DNA from: Anatilimnocola aggregata
Lineage (GTDB): Bacteria; Planctomycetota; Planctomycetia; Pirellulales; Pirellulaceae
Assembly (NCBI RefSeq): GCF_007747655.1
Contig: NZ_CP036274.1
Coordinates: 310,001 to 374,000 of the forward strand
Direction: 5' to 3'
DNA length: 64,000 bases
Numbering within the stretch: position 1 is the first letter of the stretch; the number at the start of each line of letters is the position of its first letter. Below, in pieces: positions 28,759 through 37,064 of this stretch. A model generated the notes under the pieces. The model searched no databases. It was not told the DNA's origin and saw nothing but the letters and a program-made list of their open reading frames with translations. The position numbers and the translations under genes were made by a program.

Positions 28759-31203
28759 ATGCCGAAACCGCGACAACCCAAACGGCGGACCCTCAGCGAC
28801 CAACCGGGCGCAACAGCCCCGCTCGACGGCGAAGATTTGATCCAACGCATCGGCCTGCGCTGGTCGGCCTTGGCGGCAGCCATTGCCACCGCACTATTCT
28901 TTTGGCTTTGGCAGTTTCTCGATTACTCACTGGTGCGCAGCGAAGTGCTGATGCTGGTCTTCAGCCCCGAAATCTGGATCGGGGAGTGGTTCGGCAGCAA
29001 CGATCCCTCGGCAACGGTCTCGCTGTTGGATCGGGGGCCAATTCTGCTCACGGCATTGCTCATCGTCGTCGCCAGCCTCGGCCCCGGTTCGCTACTGGTC
29101 ACACTGCTGACAAAGAAAGGCTCGCTCGACAAACTCGAACACATCACGCTCTCAATCGGCGCTGGGCTGAATCTGGCGTCGCTCTACGTCCTGGCGGTTG
29201 GCCTGATCCCCGGCTCGCTTCACCAGCCATGGTGGATCTGGCTGGGAGTTCTCTTCGGACTGCTCACTTTACCGGCCATGATTTATCAGTTGATTCGCCC
29301 CGGCGAAGCTCCGCCAGCGACTGGTGAAGACGATCAACCGCCGGCAGCAAAAGCTGCATGGTCCGAGCGCTCTGCGGGCTGGATCATTGGCCTGCTGAGC
29401 TTGCCTTATTTGTTCGGTGGCATGTTGCCTCCGTGGGACTTCGATGTGCGCGAGTATCACCTGCAAGCGCCCAAGGAATGGTTGCAGCGCGGGCAGATCG
29501 ATTTTCTGCCGCACAACATTTATGCCAACATGCCGCTGGGTGCTGAAGTGCAGGCCATCACCGCGACGACCATTCTCGGCGGGGGTGATGGTGCCTGGTG
29601 GCTCGGCGGACTGACCGCCAAAACGTTGATGTCACTATTCGCGCCACTGACGGCCGTGTTGCTCTGGTGCATCGGTCGCCGTAGTCAGTTGCCGAAGGTC
29701 GGACTTGTTGCGGCAGTCTGCTATCTTTCGCTGCCGTGGGTCGCGCACGTTTCGCTCAGCGGCTTGAACGATGCCGCGCTTGGTTATTATTTGCTGGCAA
29801 CCTGGTGGGTCTGGCACAAGAGTGAAACCGGCGATTGGCGGGCACTGATACTTTCTGGCTTCTTTGCCGGCGCAGCTTCGGCAATCAAATATCCCGCGCT
29901 GATTTTTGTCGTGCTGCCGCTGTTTGTCGAAACCTTGATGCGCAAACTCGGACTCCGCGGTACAAACCGAACGAGCACGTTCCGGCTCAATCGGTTTGGT
30001 CATGCGGCGATGGGGCTGCTGTTGCTGCTGATTGGTCTGTTTGCCGGCGGTTCGCTCTGGTATGTGAAAAACAAAGTGCAAACCGGCAATCCGTTTTATC
30101 CGCTCCTCGCGAAGTCGTTGGGGGGAGAAACGCGCACGCCAGAAAAAGACGCGCGCTGGGTCAAAGCGCACGCAGTCCCGCAGGATGAGCAAGGCCGGCG
30201 TTTTACGCTGGCGCAGCTTTATGGCGGGCTCAGTCAATTCATGTTTCGCGGAGCCAATGCGAGTCCGCTTTTGCTGCCGCTGTTGCTGCTGGGCTGCTGG
30301 TCGATTGTGAGGCAGTGGCTATGGCACGCTCCGGAGCAAGGTCCCTCGCTTCGTTTCCCCTTGCTGGCGATTGGTGTGTTCTCGTTTGCGCTCGCTGCCT
30401 GGTTCTTGGTGACCCATCGGCTCGAGCGATTCTTGGTCCCTACGTTGCCCCTCGCTGCACTCCTGGCGGGATATGGCTATGCCTATGCGAAGGAGCAAGC
30501 TGGCCCGCTGATCGCGCGGAGTTTTCTGTTCGTCGGTTTGGTGTACAGCCTGATATTCACCTTGGGCACATGGGGTGTTGCCGACCCGCGCTGGTTCGTC
30601 GCGCTGCAACATTTGCGCAGCGACCCGTTACACACGGACGAGCGAAATCCGCAACCACAGCGGCTTTCGCCGGCCGAGCGCTGGATCAACGATTACGTCG
30701 CCATCGATGAAGGAGTGCTCCTTGTCGGCGGTGCGCGCGTTTGGGATTTGCCCGGTCAGCCGCAGCGGACGAACATCTTTTACAACACGTGTTTCGACGA
30801 TTGCCTGTTCACCAATTGGACGGCAGATAAACAGCCCGAGGAACAACGGGCTGCGTTTGAAGAACGGGGCGTCCGCTATGTGAGCGTCGATTGGAGCGAA
30901 CTGCGGCGCTATCTGAGTCCGGGCAACTATGGCTACGACCCGCGCTTTTCGGCAAAGCAGATCGACAAGTTAGTGGCCGACCGCGTGCTGAAAGAAGAAG
31001 TTCGCCTCGGCCCCGACACTCAGTGGAAGGACAAAAAGCGACCGCGACCACCGCAGCAAATCTATCGCGTCTTAACATCGGCCGAGGCCACGGCCGCCGC
31101 TGCAGCAGCCCGCGCGGGCCAAAAGGCCGCCACTAAAAACATCAAACCGACTCCCACCGCAGCGCCCCCCACATCGGCTAACCAATCGAAGAAATCGGGA
31201 TAG
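28759..31203 (+). CDS. Large multi-pass glycosyltransferase-like membrane protein (GT39/ArnT-like)
   Basis: An 814-residue protein with a basic N-terminus, about 12 hydrophobic segments between residues 35 and 600, and a soluble C-terminal region. The first extracytoplasmic loop has LPPWDFDVREYHLQAPKEWLQRGQ, where an acidic residue near the first helix matches the catalytic Asp loop of GT-C enzymes using polyprenyl-phosphate sugars. A mid-protein block PWVAHVSLSGLNDAALGYYLLATWW fits the same group. It probably transfers sugar to an envelope polymer or protein. The last 45 residues are low-complexity Ala/Lys/Thr and overlap the VanZ-like gene on the other strand by 142 bases. Confidence 0.75.
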   Translation: MPKPRQPKRRTLSDQPGATAPLDGEDLIQRIGLRWSALAAAIATALFFWLWQFLDYSLVRSEVLMLVFSPEIWIGEWFGSNDPSATVSLLDRGPILLTALLIVVASLGPGSLLVTLLTKKGSLDKLEHITLSIGAGLNLASLYVLAVGLIPGSLHQPWWIWLGVLFGLLTLPAMIYQLIRPGEAPPATGEDDQPPAAKAAWSERSAGWIIGLLSLPYLFGGMLPPWDFDVREYHLQAPKEWLQRGQIDFLPHNIYANMPLGAEVQAITATTILGGGDGAWWLGGLTAKTLMSLFAPLTAVLLWCIGRRSQLPKVGLVAAVCYLSLPWVAHVSLSGLNDAALGYYLLATWWVWHKSETGDWRALILSGFFAGAASAIKYPALIFVVLPLFVETLMRKLGLRGTNRTSTFRLNRFGHAAMGLLLLLIGLFAGGSLWYVKNKVQTGNPFYPLLAKSLGGETRTPEKDARWVKAHAVPQDEQGRRFTLAQLYGGLSQFMFRGANASPLLLPLLLLGCWSIVRQWLWHAPEQGPSLRFPLLAIGVFSFALAAWFLVTHRLERFLVPTLPLAALLAGYGYAYAKEQAGPLIARSFLFVGLVYSLIFTLGTWGVADPRWFVALQHLRSDPLHTDERNPQPQRLSPAERWINDYVAIDEGVLLVGGARVWDLPGQPQRTNIFYNTCFDDCLFTNWTADKQPEEQRAAFEERGVRYVSVDWSELRRYLSPGNYGYDPRFSAKQIDKLVADRVLKEEVRLGPDTQWKDKKRPRPPQQIYRVLTSAEATAAAAAARAGQKAATKNIKPTPTAAPPTSANQSKKSG

Positions 31204-31487
31204 CGATAGGGAACAAATCCCTGCGTGATTTCATCGATGGCACCATAGGCGGCAATGGCGATGAAGACCCAGATGTAGCCCAACGTATCGTGCGGCCGCC
31301 AAGCGCCATAGGCTGAACAAAGTAACACGGCCAGACCAAAGAACGCGCTGCCGTGCTGCAACTTATCGAGCGAACCCACGGGTCCGGGAAATGACAGCGG
31401 CACGTGCGTCAGCGTGAAGATCAGTGCCCAATAGGCAGCGGCCATCACCGACAGAAGAAGCAGCCGCGTTTTGAAAGCTAAGGGCAC
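31062..31487 (-). CDS. VanZ-like family membrane protein
   Basis: A 141-residue protein with a GTG start and four hydrophobic segments. The VanZ-like core is visible: LTHVPLSFPGPVGSLDKLQHGSAFFGLAVLL, then YGAIDEITQGFVPYRYPDFFDWLADVGGAAVG, in which the DK-x-x-H and DE-x-x-Q/DxxDWLAD residues are family-conserved. The C-terminus is Ala-rich and overlaps the convergent glycosyltransferase gene end. VanZ-like proteins are linked to glycopeptide (teicoplanin) tolerance in enterococci; here the role is unknown. Confidence 0.82.
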   Translation of the reverse strand: MPLAFKTRLLLLSVMAAAYWALIFTLTHVPLSFPGPVGSLDKLQHGSAFFGLAVLLCSAYGAWRPHDTLGYIWVFIAIAAYGAIDEITQGFVPYRYPDFFDWLADVGGAAVGVGLMFLVAAFWPARAAAAAAVASADVKTR

Positions 31488-31672
31488 TCGAACAACTCGT
31501 TAGTTTTGCGTGGCTAAGGGCGGGGGGCGAGCAACTCAGCCTGGCCGGCGCACCAGCGAAGGTAATGCGCCAGCGTCGATTGCCAGCACTTCGATTCCCG
31601 CACCAGCGGCATCCATCCAGTATATCATTGAGTCGACGGTTCGCTTTTTGAAGAACAGGCACAGGGCAGGTT

Positions 31673-32644
31673 ATGACGGTTCTCGTGACGGGTGGGGCAG
31701 GTTTCATCGGCAGTCACCTTTGCCGCGCGCTGGCTGCTGCCGGTTACGAACGAATTGTCGCGCTCGACAACTTCAATTCTTATTACGACCCTCCATTGAA
31801 GCGAGCCAGCGCCGCCGAGTTAGCGGTTCTTCCCCAGGTTAAAATTATCGAAGCCGATTTCTGCGATGCCCCGGCGATGGCCCGGCTGTTCGCGACCGAA
31901 CGGTTCCGCCACGTGATTCATCTGGGCGGTTCGCCCGGCGTGCCCTATAGCGTGCGCCAGCCAGCCGAGGTGTTGCACAACAACGTGCAAGGCACGCTCT
32001 CGCTGCTCGAAGCGGCCCGGGCGAATCCGGTCGAGCGGTTTCTCTTCAGCAGTTCGTCGACCGTGTATGGTCAGGGAGTCGCCGCGCCGTTCGTCGAGGA
32101 TGCGCCCCTGGGCGTTCCAGCGAGTCCTTACGGCGTGAGCAAGCGGGCTGCGGAACTTCTCGGGCTGAATTATTTCCGCCTGCACCAGGTGCCGTTCGTT
32201 GCGCTGCGCTTGTTCAATGTTTATGGCCCGCGGTTGCGACCGGAGTTATCGCTGGCTACGTTCGCCCGCAAAATACTCGCGGGCGAACCGCTTCCCCTCT
32301 TTGGCGATGGGAGTGTGCTCCGCGATTTCACGCACGTTAGCGATATTTGCCGCGGCATTCTCAGTGCGCTCACCGCGCCGCACGTCGCCGGCGAATGCCT
32401 CAACCTGGGGCACGACCAACCGATTGCGATGCGACACCTCATCAACCTCATCGAGCAGGCTGCTGGCCGCCGCGCACAAATCGAATACCTGCCCCCGCGC
32501 GGCGAAGACCTGCCGCTCACGCATGCCGATCTCACCAAGTCGCGCCGCCTGCTCGGCTACTCGCCCCGCGTCGCAATCGCCGAGGGCGTTCACGAATACA
32601 TCTCGTGGCTGCAAACTCTTCCCCGTAGCTCCGTCACTCCGTGA
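31673..32644 (+). CDS. NAD-dependent sugar-nucleotide epimerase/dehydratase
   Basis: A 323-residue extended short-chain dehydrogenase. The Rossmann motif is TGGAGFIGSH at residues 7-16. DNFNSYYDPPLKRA after it is typical of the UDP-glucuronate 4-epimerase subgroup. The catalytic Ser and Tyr-x-x-x-Lys are in FSSSSTVYGQG and SPYGVSKRAAELLGL. The substrate-binding tail has RDFTHVSDICRGI and the usual C-terminal helix. It converts UDP- or GDP-sugars for envelope polysaccharides, in line with the membrane glycosyltransferase nearby. The stop codon lies within a 9-bp hairpin at 32629-32649. Confidence 0.9.
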   Translation: MTVLVTGGAGFIGSHLCRALAAAGYERIVALDNFNSYYDPPLKRASAAELAVLPQVKIIEADFCDAPAMARLFATERFRHVIHLGGSPGVPYSVRQPAEVLHNNVQGTLSLLEAARANPVERFLFSSSSTVYGQGVAAPFVEDAPLGVPASPYGVSKRAAELLGLNYFRLHQVPFVALRLFNVYGPRLRPELSLATFARKILAGEPLPLFGDGSVLRDFTHVSDICRGILSALTAPHVAGECLNLGHDQPIAMRHLINLIEQAAGRRAQIEYLPPRGEDLPLTHADLTKSRRLLGYSPRVAIAEGVHEYISWLQTLPRSSVTP

Positions 32645-32649
32645 CGGAG
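32629..32649. terminator. Perfect hairpin at convergent gene ends
   Basis: CTCCGTCAC / GTGACGGAG form a perfect 9-bp stem around a TCC loop, covering the epimerase stop codon and ending 12 bases before the convergent hydrolase stop. It has no T-run, so terminator function on either strand is inferred from position. Confidence 0.55.
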
Positions 32650-32660
32650 AAATCCCCGCC

Positions 32661-33593
32661 CTATTTTTTCTTCAACCATTCCAGCAACAACTCGGGCCAC
32701 TTAGCAGGAGCAAAGCCGTTCTTTACTCGCTGGGGAATCAAGTTGCCGACGCCGTGAGCACCTTCATCGAAGACGGCAAAATGGACCGGGACTTTGAGCC
32801 TGGTGAGGTCGGCTTCAATTTCGCGAGGAAGTTCGATCGGAGCACCGCCACCGTTGATGCCGTCGTTAGTGGCATGCACCAAAAAGACCGGTGGAGAGTC
32901 AGCACGGAACGTGAACGGCGATTCCTTTTGCCGCCAATGCCACGTGGCCAGACCGACTGCAAAATCGGGCCGACAACTGATTCGTTCAATCGGATCGGCT
33001 GATTCGGGATCGCCGGCGTCGAAGTTGGCAGCTGCATTCATCGCCAGGTTGGCACCTGCTGAGTAACCGGCGATGCCGATCTGCTGGGGATCGAGCCCCC
33101 ACTCTTTCGCCCGCGAGCGGACGAGTCTGATTGCCCGCTGAGCATCGAGCAACGTCAACTGTTGAATCCCGGCATTGTCGACCTTGTGCGGCGGCCGCAG
33201 ACGGTACTTCAGCCCGATGATTGCGACCCCTTTGGGCACAAACACATCGGCTGCATAAACAACGTGCGTCCGCCAATCGAGCCCGCCGTACCCGCCCCCC
33301 GCACAAACAACAATCGCTTGCCCCGTCCGCTTCTCTGCTGGCGGCAAATAGACGCTGATGGTTGGCACCGTTACCAACTTGATTCGCCCATGATCGTCCA
33401 CTTCCTCAGCTGGACCATCCTTCAAAAACTTCGGCGGCTCTCCCTCCCACAGCCGAATCGGCTCCGGCGTTCCCGCGCCCAAGATCTTCTTCAGCAGCGC
33501 TTCGCTGGCAGGGCGTGAGGCCGTGGGCGCATCTTGAGCATTTGCCATAACGCCGCAAAGCATCAGCATGAGGCAGCCACAGGTTCGGTGCAT
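32661..33593 (-). CDS. Secreted alpha/beta hydrolase (acetyl-esterase/BD-FAE-like)
   Basis: A 310-residue protein with a signal peptide from the start at 33593 (MHRTCGCLMLMLCGVMANAQD). The oxyanion region is AIVVCAGGGYGGLDWRTH, the nucleophile elbow is GIAGYSAGANLAMNAA, and the late acid and histidine are in FLVHATNDGI and VFDEGAHGVGNL. This combination matches the BD-FAE/acetylxylan esterase group that removes acetyl groups from plant or algal polysaccharides. It is convergent with the epimerase gene and shares no operon. Confidence 0.85.
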   Translation of the reverse strand: MHRTCGCLMLMLCGVMANAQDAPTASRPASEALLKKILGAGTPEPIRLWEGEPPKFLKDGPAEEVDDHGRIKLVTVPTISVYLPPAEKRTGQAIVVCAGGGYGGLDWRTHVVYAADVFVPKGVAIIGLKYRLRPPHKVDNAGIQQLTLLDAQRAIRLVRSRAKEWGLDPQQIGIAGYSAGANLAMNAAANFDAGDPESADPIERISCRPDFAVGLATWHWRQKESPFTFRADSPPVFLVHATNDGINGGGAPIELPREIEADLTRLKVPVHFAVFDEGAHGVGNLIPQRVKNGFAPAKWPELLLEWLKKK

Positions 33594-33642
33594 GGTCTGA
33601 TCCGCCAAAGAGGAAGGTAAAATCAAAATTCAATTTGTTGTA

Positions 33643-33818
33643 GAGTACCACTGGCGTGGCCAGTGCCCAGTCTGCGTGGGTGAGTGGATGGATCGCTGAA
33701 AGTGAGAGATTTTACCTTTTGCCAACGCGTTGCCCTGTGCGAAAAGGCGAGATGTCAAGTTTCGGCTGCACATCGATCTTTGTGTCGCAAGTCAGCACTG
33801 GCAAAACCAGTGGCACCC
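33643..33818 (+). repeat. R1 element, copy A (176-bp terminal-inverted-repeat element)
   Basis: This copy is 176 bp, exactly as long as copy B at 36889-37064 and similar throughout in the same orientation. Copy B has the end GGGTGCCACTGGC and its inverse GCCAGTGGCACCC; copy A has the mutated start GAGTACCACTGGC and an intact right end. Each end carries a small inner palindrome (CACTGGC...GCCAGTG). It is probably a non-autonomous MITE-like element. It begins 20 bases after the stop of the lipoprotein gene. Confidence 0.85.
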
Positions 33819-33837
33819 GACGATGGTTCCCGTGACA

Positions 33838-34614
33838 CTACTGCAGCATCGCTCGACGCTGCCAATTGAGAGAGATACCTATTTTCTTCGAGAAACTTCC
33901 GTCCCAATTCGATTTGAAACCATGCTTGCGGAGGCAATCGCAAACTTCCCTGGCGATGTCGAGAGCATTCGCTTCGTAGACATCCGGCGCAACGCTAGAT
34001 TCCTCTTGCGATAGCCAACCATACCCGAGGTAGACAGAAATATTAGTGTCTTCCGCGAGCATGTCGGCCATATTCTGATCGATAAAAAAGGTGTAACCAC
34101 ACACCTTATTCCGGAAACCGGGATATCGCCGTTCTAGCTCATGAATCCGATCAGGAAGTTCGCCACCCGTACAAGTGTCGCAGCAAGGCGATGCTTGCCA
34201 CAGAAGAATGCCGCGATCTCGCAAGGCCGCTTCGACCTGATCGAGGCGGTCGCAATCTGTCTCGGGCGGCCATGTAGCCTGTGCCGCCGCATGTGCGGCT
34301 TCAGCCTTCTTTAGTTCGTCTGACGCGAAGCGAACAAACGACTCCCATTCATCCTCTGGACACTCGTCCTCAATATAGACCTCACGGCAGGACTGGATGA
34401 TGTCATCGTGGCCAGATTTTGACAAACGAACCTCGCCTACAACGCAATTCTGAAGAGTCTCACGGAGGTCACTTCGTGCTGTGTCGTTCCAGCTGGATTT
34501 TTCGGTCATGGTTTTCGGAGGTGATGGTGTTTGCGATGTCGGCAATTCTTGACTACTGCAACCAGCAATCAGGAAAACCACAGTGATGGGAAGCCACTTC
34601 ATGACGATCTTCAT
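33838..34614 (-). CDS. DUF6891-like lipoprotein, gene of an integron-type cassette lacking its own attC
   Basis: A 258-residue protein. The start at 34614 gives a lipoprotein signal with lipobox LIAGC (Cys 19). The C-terminal 150 residues resemble DUF6891: TDCDRLDQVEAALRDRGIL, a paired cysteine block SPCCDTCTGG, GYTFFIDQN and ISVYLGYGW, ending KIGISLNWQRR. The function of that domain is not known. The start codon is 5 bases after the end of the attC site of the neighbouring cassette, so it sits where the next cassette gene would be. The first bases after the crossover are TTCGGCG, and the matching CGCCGAA is absent downstream, so its attC appears lost next to R1 copy A. Confidence 0.7.
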   Translation of the reverse strand: MKIVMKWLPITVVFLIAGCSSQELPTSQTPSPPKTMTEKSSWNDTARSDLRETLQNCVVGEVRLSKSGHDDIIQSCREVYIEDECPEDEWESFVRFASDELKKAEAAHAAAQATWPPETDCDRLDQVEAALRDRGILLWQASPCCDTCTGGELPDRIHELERRYPGFRNKVCGYTFFIDQNMADMLAEDTNISVYLGYGWLSQEESSVAPDVYEANALDIAREVCDCLRKHGFKSNWDGSFSKKIGISLNWQRRAMLQ

Positions 34615-34618
34615 TGCT

Positions 34619-34709
34619 CGCCGAACGTTTCCGTTCACCGGGCGGCGGTGAATGATTTTGATTTTCCAATTGAACGTTGCCTGTGCTCCGGTGCAACGGA
34701 TTGTTCTGA
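34619..34709 (-). other. Integron-type attC site A
   Basis: Read on the minus strand the site starts CAGAACAATCCGTTGCACCG and ends CCCGGTGAACGGAAACGTTCGGCG. The arms CCGTTgCACCGG and CCGGTGAACGG pair except for one extrahelical G, and the outer AAC and GTT are in place. This gives the R''-L'' / L'-R' layout of attC, 91 bases long. It starts 22 bases after the stop of the 148-residue gene. Confidence 0.75.
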
Positions 34710-34731
34710 TGGAGGGTTGTTTTGATTACAC

Positions 34732-35178
34732 CTAGTTTCGATTTGGCCTGCCTTCAAAATATCGCTTTAGCTCGACGATCTTCCGAAGAAATTCCGATTT
34801 TGATTCAGCGGTGATCGTGCCACGTTCTGCGACGTCGAATGAGACCGCGAAATCGTCAAGACTTGAGGTTCCGAATGCGGCGGCGAGATACGCGTCTAGA
34901 AACTGAACAAGTTGATCAACTGTCATTGAGGACGTATTAAAGTCGGCAAACAATCCTGCATCCCACAAACCAGCGTCTGCTTTCTCGTTGTGTGGGAAGT
35001 TCCGTTCTGCAATTAGGTCAGTTGGAGATTGGCAAAACGGATAGGACAGATTGATCTGTTCCGGAAGTAGCTGCGCCCATTTGCTGTCGTCGGAGTGATG
35101 GGTCAACGTGATCATCGCATCAGGCTCACCCTCGGCAGCGGCTCTGACTGCAGTGATGAGGTCGTGAAGCGATGGCAT
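34732..35178 (-). CDS. Hypothetical cassette protein
   Basis: A 148-residue soluble protein that I do not recognise. It is acidic with predicted helices (PSLHDLITAVRAAAEG, MTVDQLVQFLDAYLAAAFG, SEFLRKIVELKRYFEG). It is the first gene after the R2 copy A promoter, with the crossover GTT at 35197-35199, and is followed 22 bases after its stop by attC site A. The cassette starts TTCTG and its own attC has the complementary CAGAA, as expected for a mobile cassette. Function is not inferred. Confidence 0.7.
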   Translation of the reverse strand: MPSLHDLITAVRAAAEGEPDAMITLTHHSDDSKWAQLLPEQINLSYPFCQSPTDLIAERNFPHNEKADAGLWDAGLFADFNTSSMTVDQLVQFLDAYLAAAFGTSSLDDFAVSFDVAERGTITAESKSEFLRKIVELKRYFEGRPNRN

Positions 35179-35196
35179 CTGCGCAGTTCTCGACAG

Positions 35197-35323
35197 AACT
35201 AGTTATTCTCTTGTGCAGCAATAGCGATAGCGTAAGCCTGTGCTTCTTGCCGGTCAATGTTCGAAGCCGTTGCGGCAGAGCGGTTTCGCTCCCGTTGGCG
35301 GCTTGATAATCGTTCGGGCAATC
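35197..35323 (-). promoter_or_regulatory. R2 repeat copy A: attI-like region with cassette promoter
   Basis: On the minus strand TTGACC (35257-35252) and TACGCT (35234-35229) are separated by 17 bases and point into the cassette. The repeat aligns without gaps with copy B at 37917-38043, with about 16 differences in 127 bases by hand count. Similarity ends exactly at AACTAGTT, after which each copy continues into its own cassette. That is what an integron attI/Pc site would show. No integrase gene adjoins it. Confidence 0.65.
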
Positions 35324-35332
35324 TTTGCGCCG

Positions 35333-35341
35333 GGTGCCACT
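35333..35341. repeat. Target-site duplication of the IS4 element, left
   Basis: GGTGCCACT at 35333-35341 is repeated at 36890-36898 directly beyond the right inverted repeat. This 9-bp duplication is within the 9-12 bp usual for IS4-family insertions. Confidence 0.9.
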
Positions 35342-36889
35342 CAACGCCGTGAACCCTTTTTGGCGAGAGTGAAAAAGTCTTGATGCGATTGAGGTTAGTG
35401 GCGATGCTTTCGTTTCTCACCGCGAAAGGATCGTTCACCGCTCACCCGAAAGGATTCGGGAATGTCGCATCAAGACCCTAGTCGAAGTCAGCAAGGTCGA
35501 AGTCAGGTTGTCGTTGCCGAGTTCCAAGCGGATCAGCTCAAGCAGTCACTGGAGCGATTGCTCGGCGAGGGGGACTGGGGTGCGATTCGGTTTCGTGACG
35601 ACTGCACGTGGGGCCCACGGCAATTGGCGGCCACGGCGTTGCTCTGGGCTTGGTCGGATGAACTCACGCTGGGGGACCGCTTCTTTGCTGCCCGCAGATT
35701 AGCTCAATTTCTGTTTGCGCCGCAACAGGAGTTTGCCAGTTCGGTGCAAGCCTTCATGAAGTTGCTGCTGCGTTGGACGGTGCTGCTGGTCGGCGTATTG
35801 CAGGTGACGTTTCGACGGCAGATGCAGCGTGCATTACCCACCCTTTGGCGAGTTCATGGCCTGGTCCTCTTCGGCATTGATGGCAGCCGAGTCGACGTGC
35901 CGCGAAGCAAGTCACACGAGGCGGCACATGCTCCGGTTCGCGATGGTAAGGGACGAAAACTCAAACGCAATCGTCGCCAGAAACCGCGCACCGCGATTCA
36001 CTCGCGCAAGGCAAGCGTCCCGCAAATGTGGTTGACCCTGCTGTTTCACGTCGGCACAGGACTGCCTTGGTCGTGGCGAATCGGTCCGACCGGCAGTAGC
36101 GAGCGCGAGCATTGGTTGGCGATGCTCGACGAACTTCCGAGCAATGCCCTGATCACCGCCGATGCTGGCTTCGTGGGTTACGATTGTCTGCGCGCCGTTG
36201 TTAACAGTGGTCGCCATTTCCTGGTGCGAGTCGGTTCGAATGTGCGTCTGCTGTACAAGCTGGGCTTCTCCCGCGAAGTCGTTGGCACGGTGTATCTCTG
36301 GCCCGATCGTGCTGCCCGTCGCAGTCAGCCGCCGCTCGTGTTACGCCTCGTCGTGGCCACTGGTGGAAAGTATCCGGTCTACTTGCTCACCAGCGTCGGA
36401 GAAGAAGAATTATCGCGCGGACAAGTCCTCGACGTTTACCGTCGTCGCTGGGGCGTGGAACTCTTCTTTCGCCACTTGAAGCAAACGTATCAGCGCCGCA
36501 AACTTCGCAGCACCAATGCCGCGCATGCGCGTTTGGAGTTGGAGTGGTCGCTGCTGGGACTATGGAGCATGGCGCTCGATGCTCAGGTCCAAGCGACGCG
36601 CGTACAACTAGATCCTACTCAACTCAGCCTAGCGGGCGTCTGGCGCACGTATCGGCGGCTGATGCGCGACTATCGACATCCGCTGGCTCGGCAACAATCG
36701 CTCCCCCACCAACTCCCTCAAGCAGTGCGCGACACCTACGAGCGAGCCAACAAATCCAGCCGCAACTATCCTCGCAAAAAACGTCCCGACCCGCCCGCTG
36801 GCTCTCCCGAGTTCCTACTCGCTACCAAGTCCCAAATCCATCGCGCCCGCTACCTCACGACCGCTGCCTAAAAAGGGTTCACGGCGTTG
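35342..36889 (+). mobile_element. IS4-family insertion sequence, complete
   Basis: The element is 1548 bp. Its ends are the perfect inverted repeats CAACGCCGTGAACCCTTTTT (35342-35361) and its complement at 36870-36889. It carries one transposase gene, whose TAA stop (36869-36871) lies within the right repeat. A 9-bp target duplication, GGTGCCACT, flanks it. Perfect ends, an intact transposase and an intact duplication suggest a recent insertion. The target is the terminal repeat of R1 copy B. Confidence 0.95.
35462..36871 (+). CDS. IS4-family transposase
   Basis: A 469-residue DDE transposase. The catalytic acids are D140 (LFGIDGSRVDV), D234 (ALITADAGFVGYD) and E333, the last within YRRRWGVELFFRHLK, an exact Y-(2)-R-(3)-E-(6)-K signature of the IS4 family. 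The insertion domain between D234 and E333 is beta-rich, as in this family. The N-terminal 110 residues hold a DNA-binding helical region. The gene appears intact and starts with GAAAGGATTCGGGA before the ATG. It cuts and joins the 20-bp ends of its own element. Confidence 0.95.
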   Translation: MSHQDPSRSQQGRSQVVVAEFQADQLKQSLERLLGEGDWGAIRFRDDCTWGPRQLAATALLWAWSDELTLGDRFFAARRLAQFLFAPQQEFASSVQAFMKLLLRWTVLLVGVLQVTFRRQMQRALPTLWRVHGLVLFGIDGSRVDVPRSKSHEAAHAPVRDGKGRKLKRNRRQKPRTAIHSRKASVPQMWLTLLFHVGTGLPWSWRIGPTGSSEREHWLAMLDELPSNALITADAGFVGYDCLRAVVNSGRHFLVRVGSNVRLLYKLGFSREVVGTVYLWPDRAARRSQPPLVLRLVVATGGKYPVYLLTSVGEEELSRGQVLDVYRRRWGVELFFRHLKQTYQRRKLRSTNAAHARLELEWSLLGLWSMALDAQVQATRVQLDPTQLSLAGVWRTYRRLMRDYRHPLARQQSLPHQLPQAVRDTYERANKSSRNYPRKKRPDPPAGSPEFLLATKSQIHRARYLTTAA

Positions 36890-37064
36890 GGTGCCACTGG
36901 CTCAGCCAGAGCCTGGTCTGTGCGGGCGAGTGGATGGATCGCTGAAAGTGGGAGATTGTACCTTTTGCCAACGCGTTGCCCTGTGCGAAAAGGCGAGATG
37001 TCAAGTTTCGGCCGCACATCGATCTTTGTGTCGCAAGTCAGCACTGGCAAAGCCAGTGGCACCC
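36889..37064 (+). repeat. R1 element, copy B
   Basis: A 176-bp element with ends GGGTGCCACTGGC and GCCAGTGGCACCC (a 13-bp terminal inverted repeat). The inner palindromes CACTGGC-AAA-GCCAGTG and the related left-end CACTGGC-TCA-GCCAGAG lie just inside. Copy A at 33643-33818 has the same length and orientation. The IS4 element sits at its left end, in the GGTGCCACT target. Confidence 0.85.
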
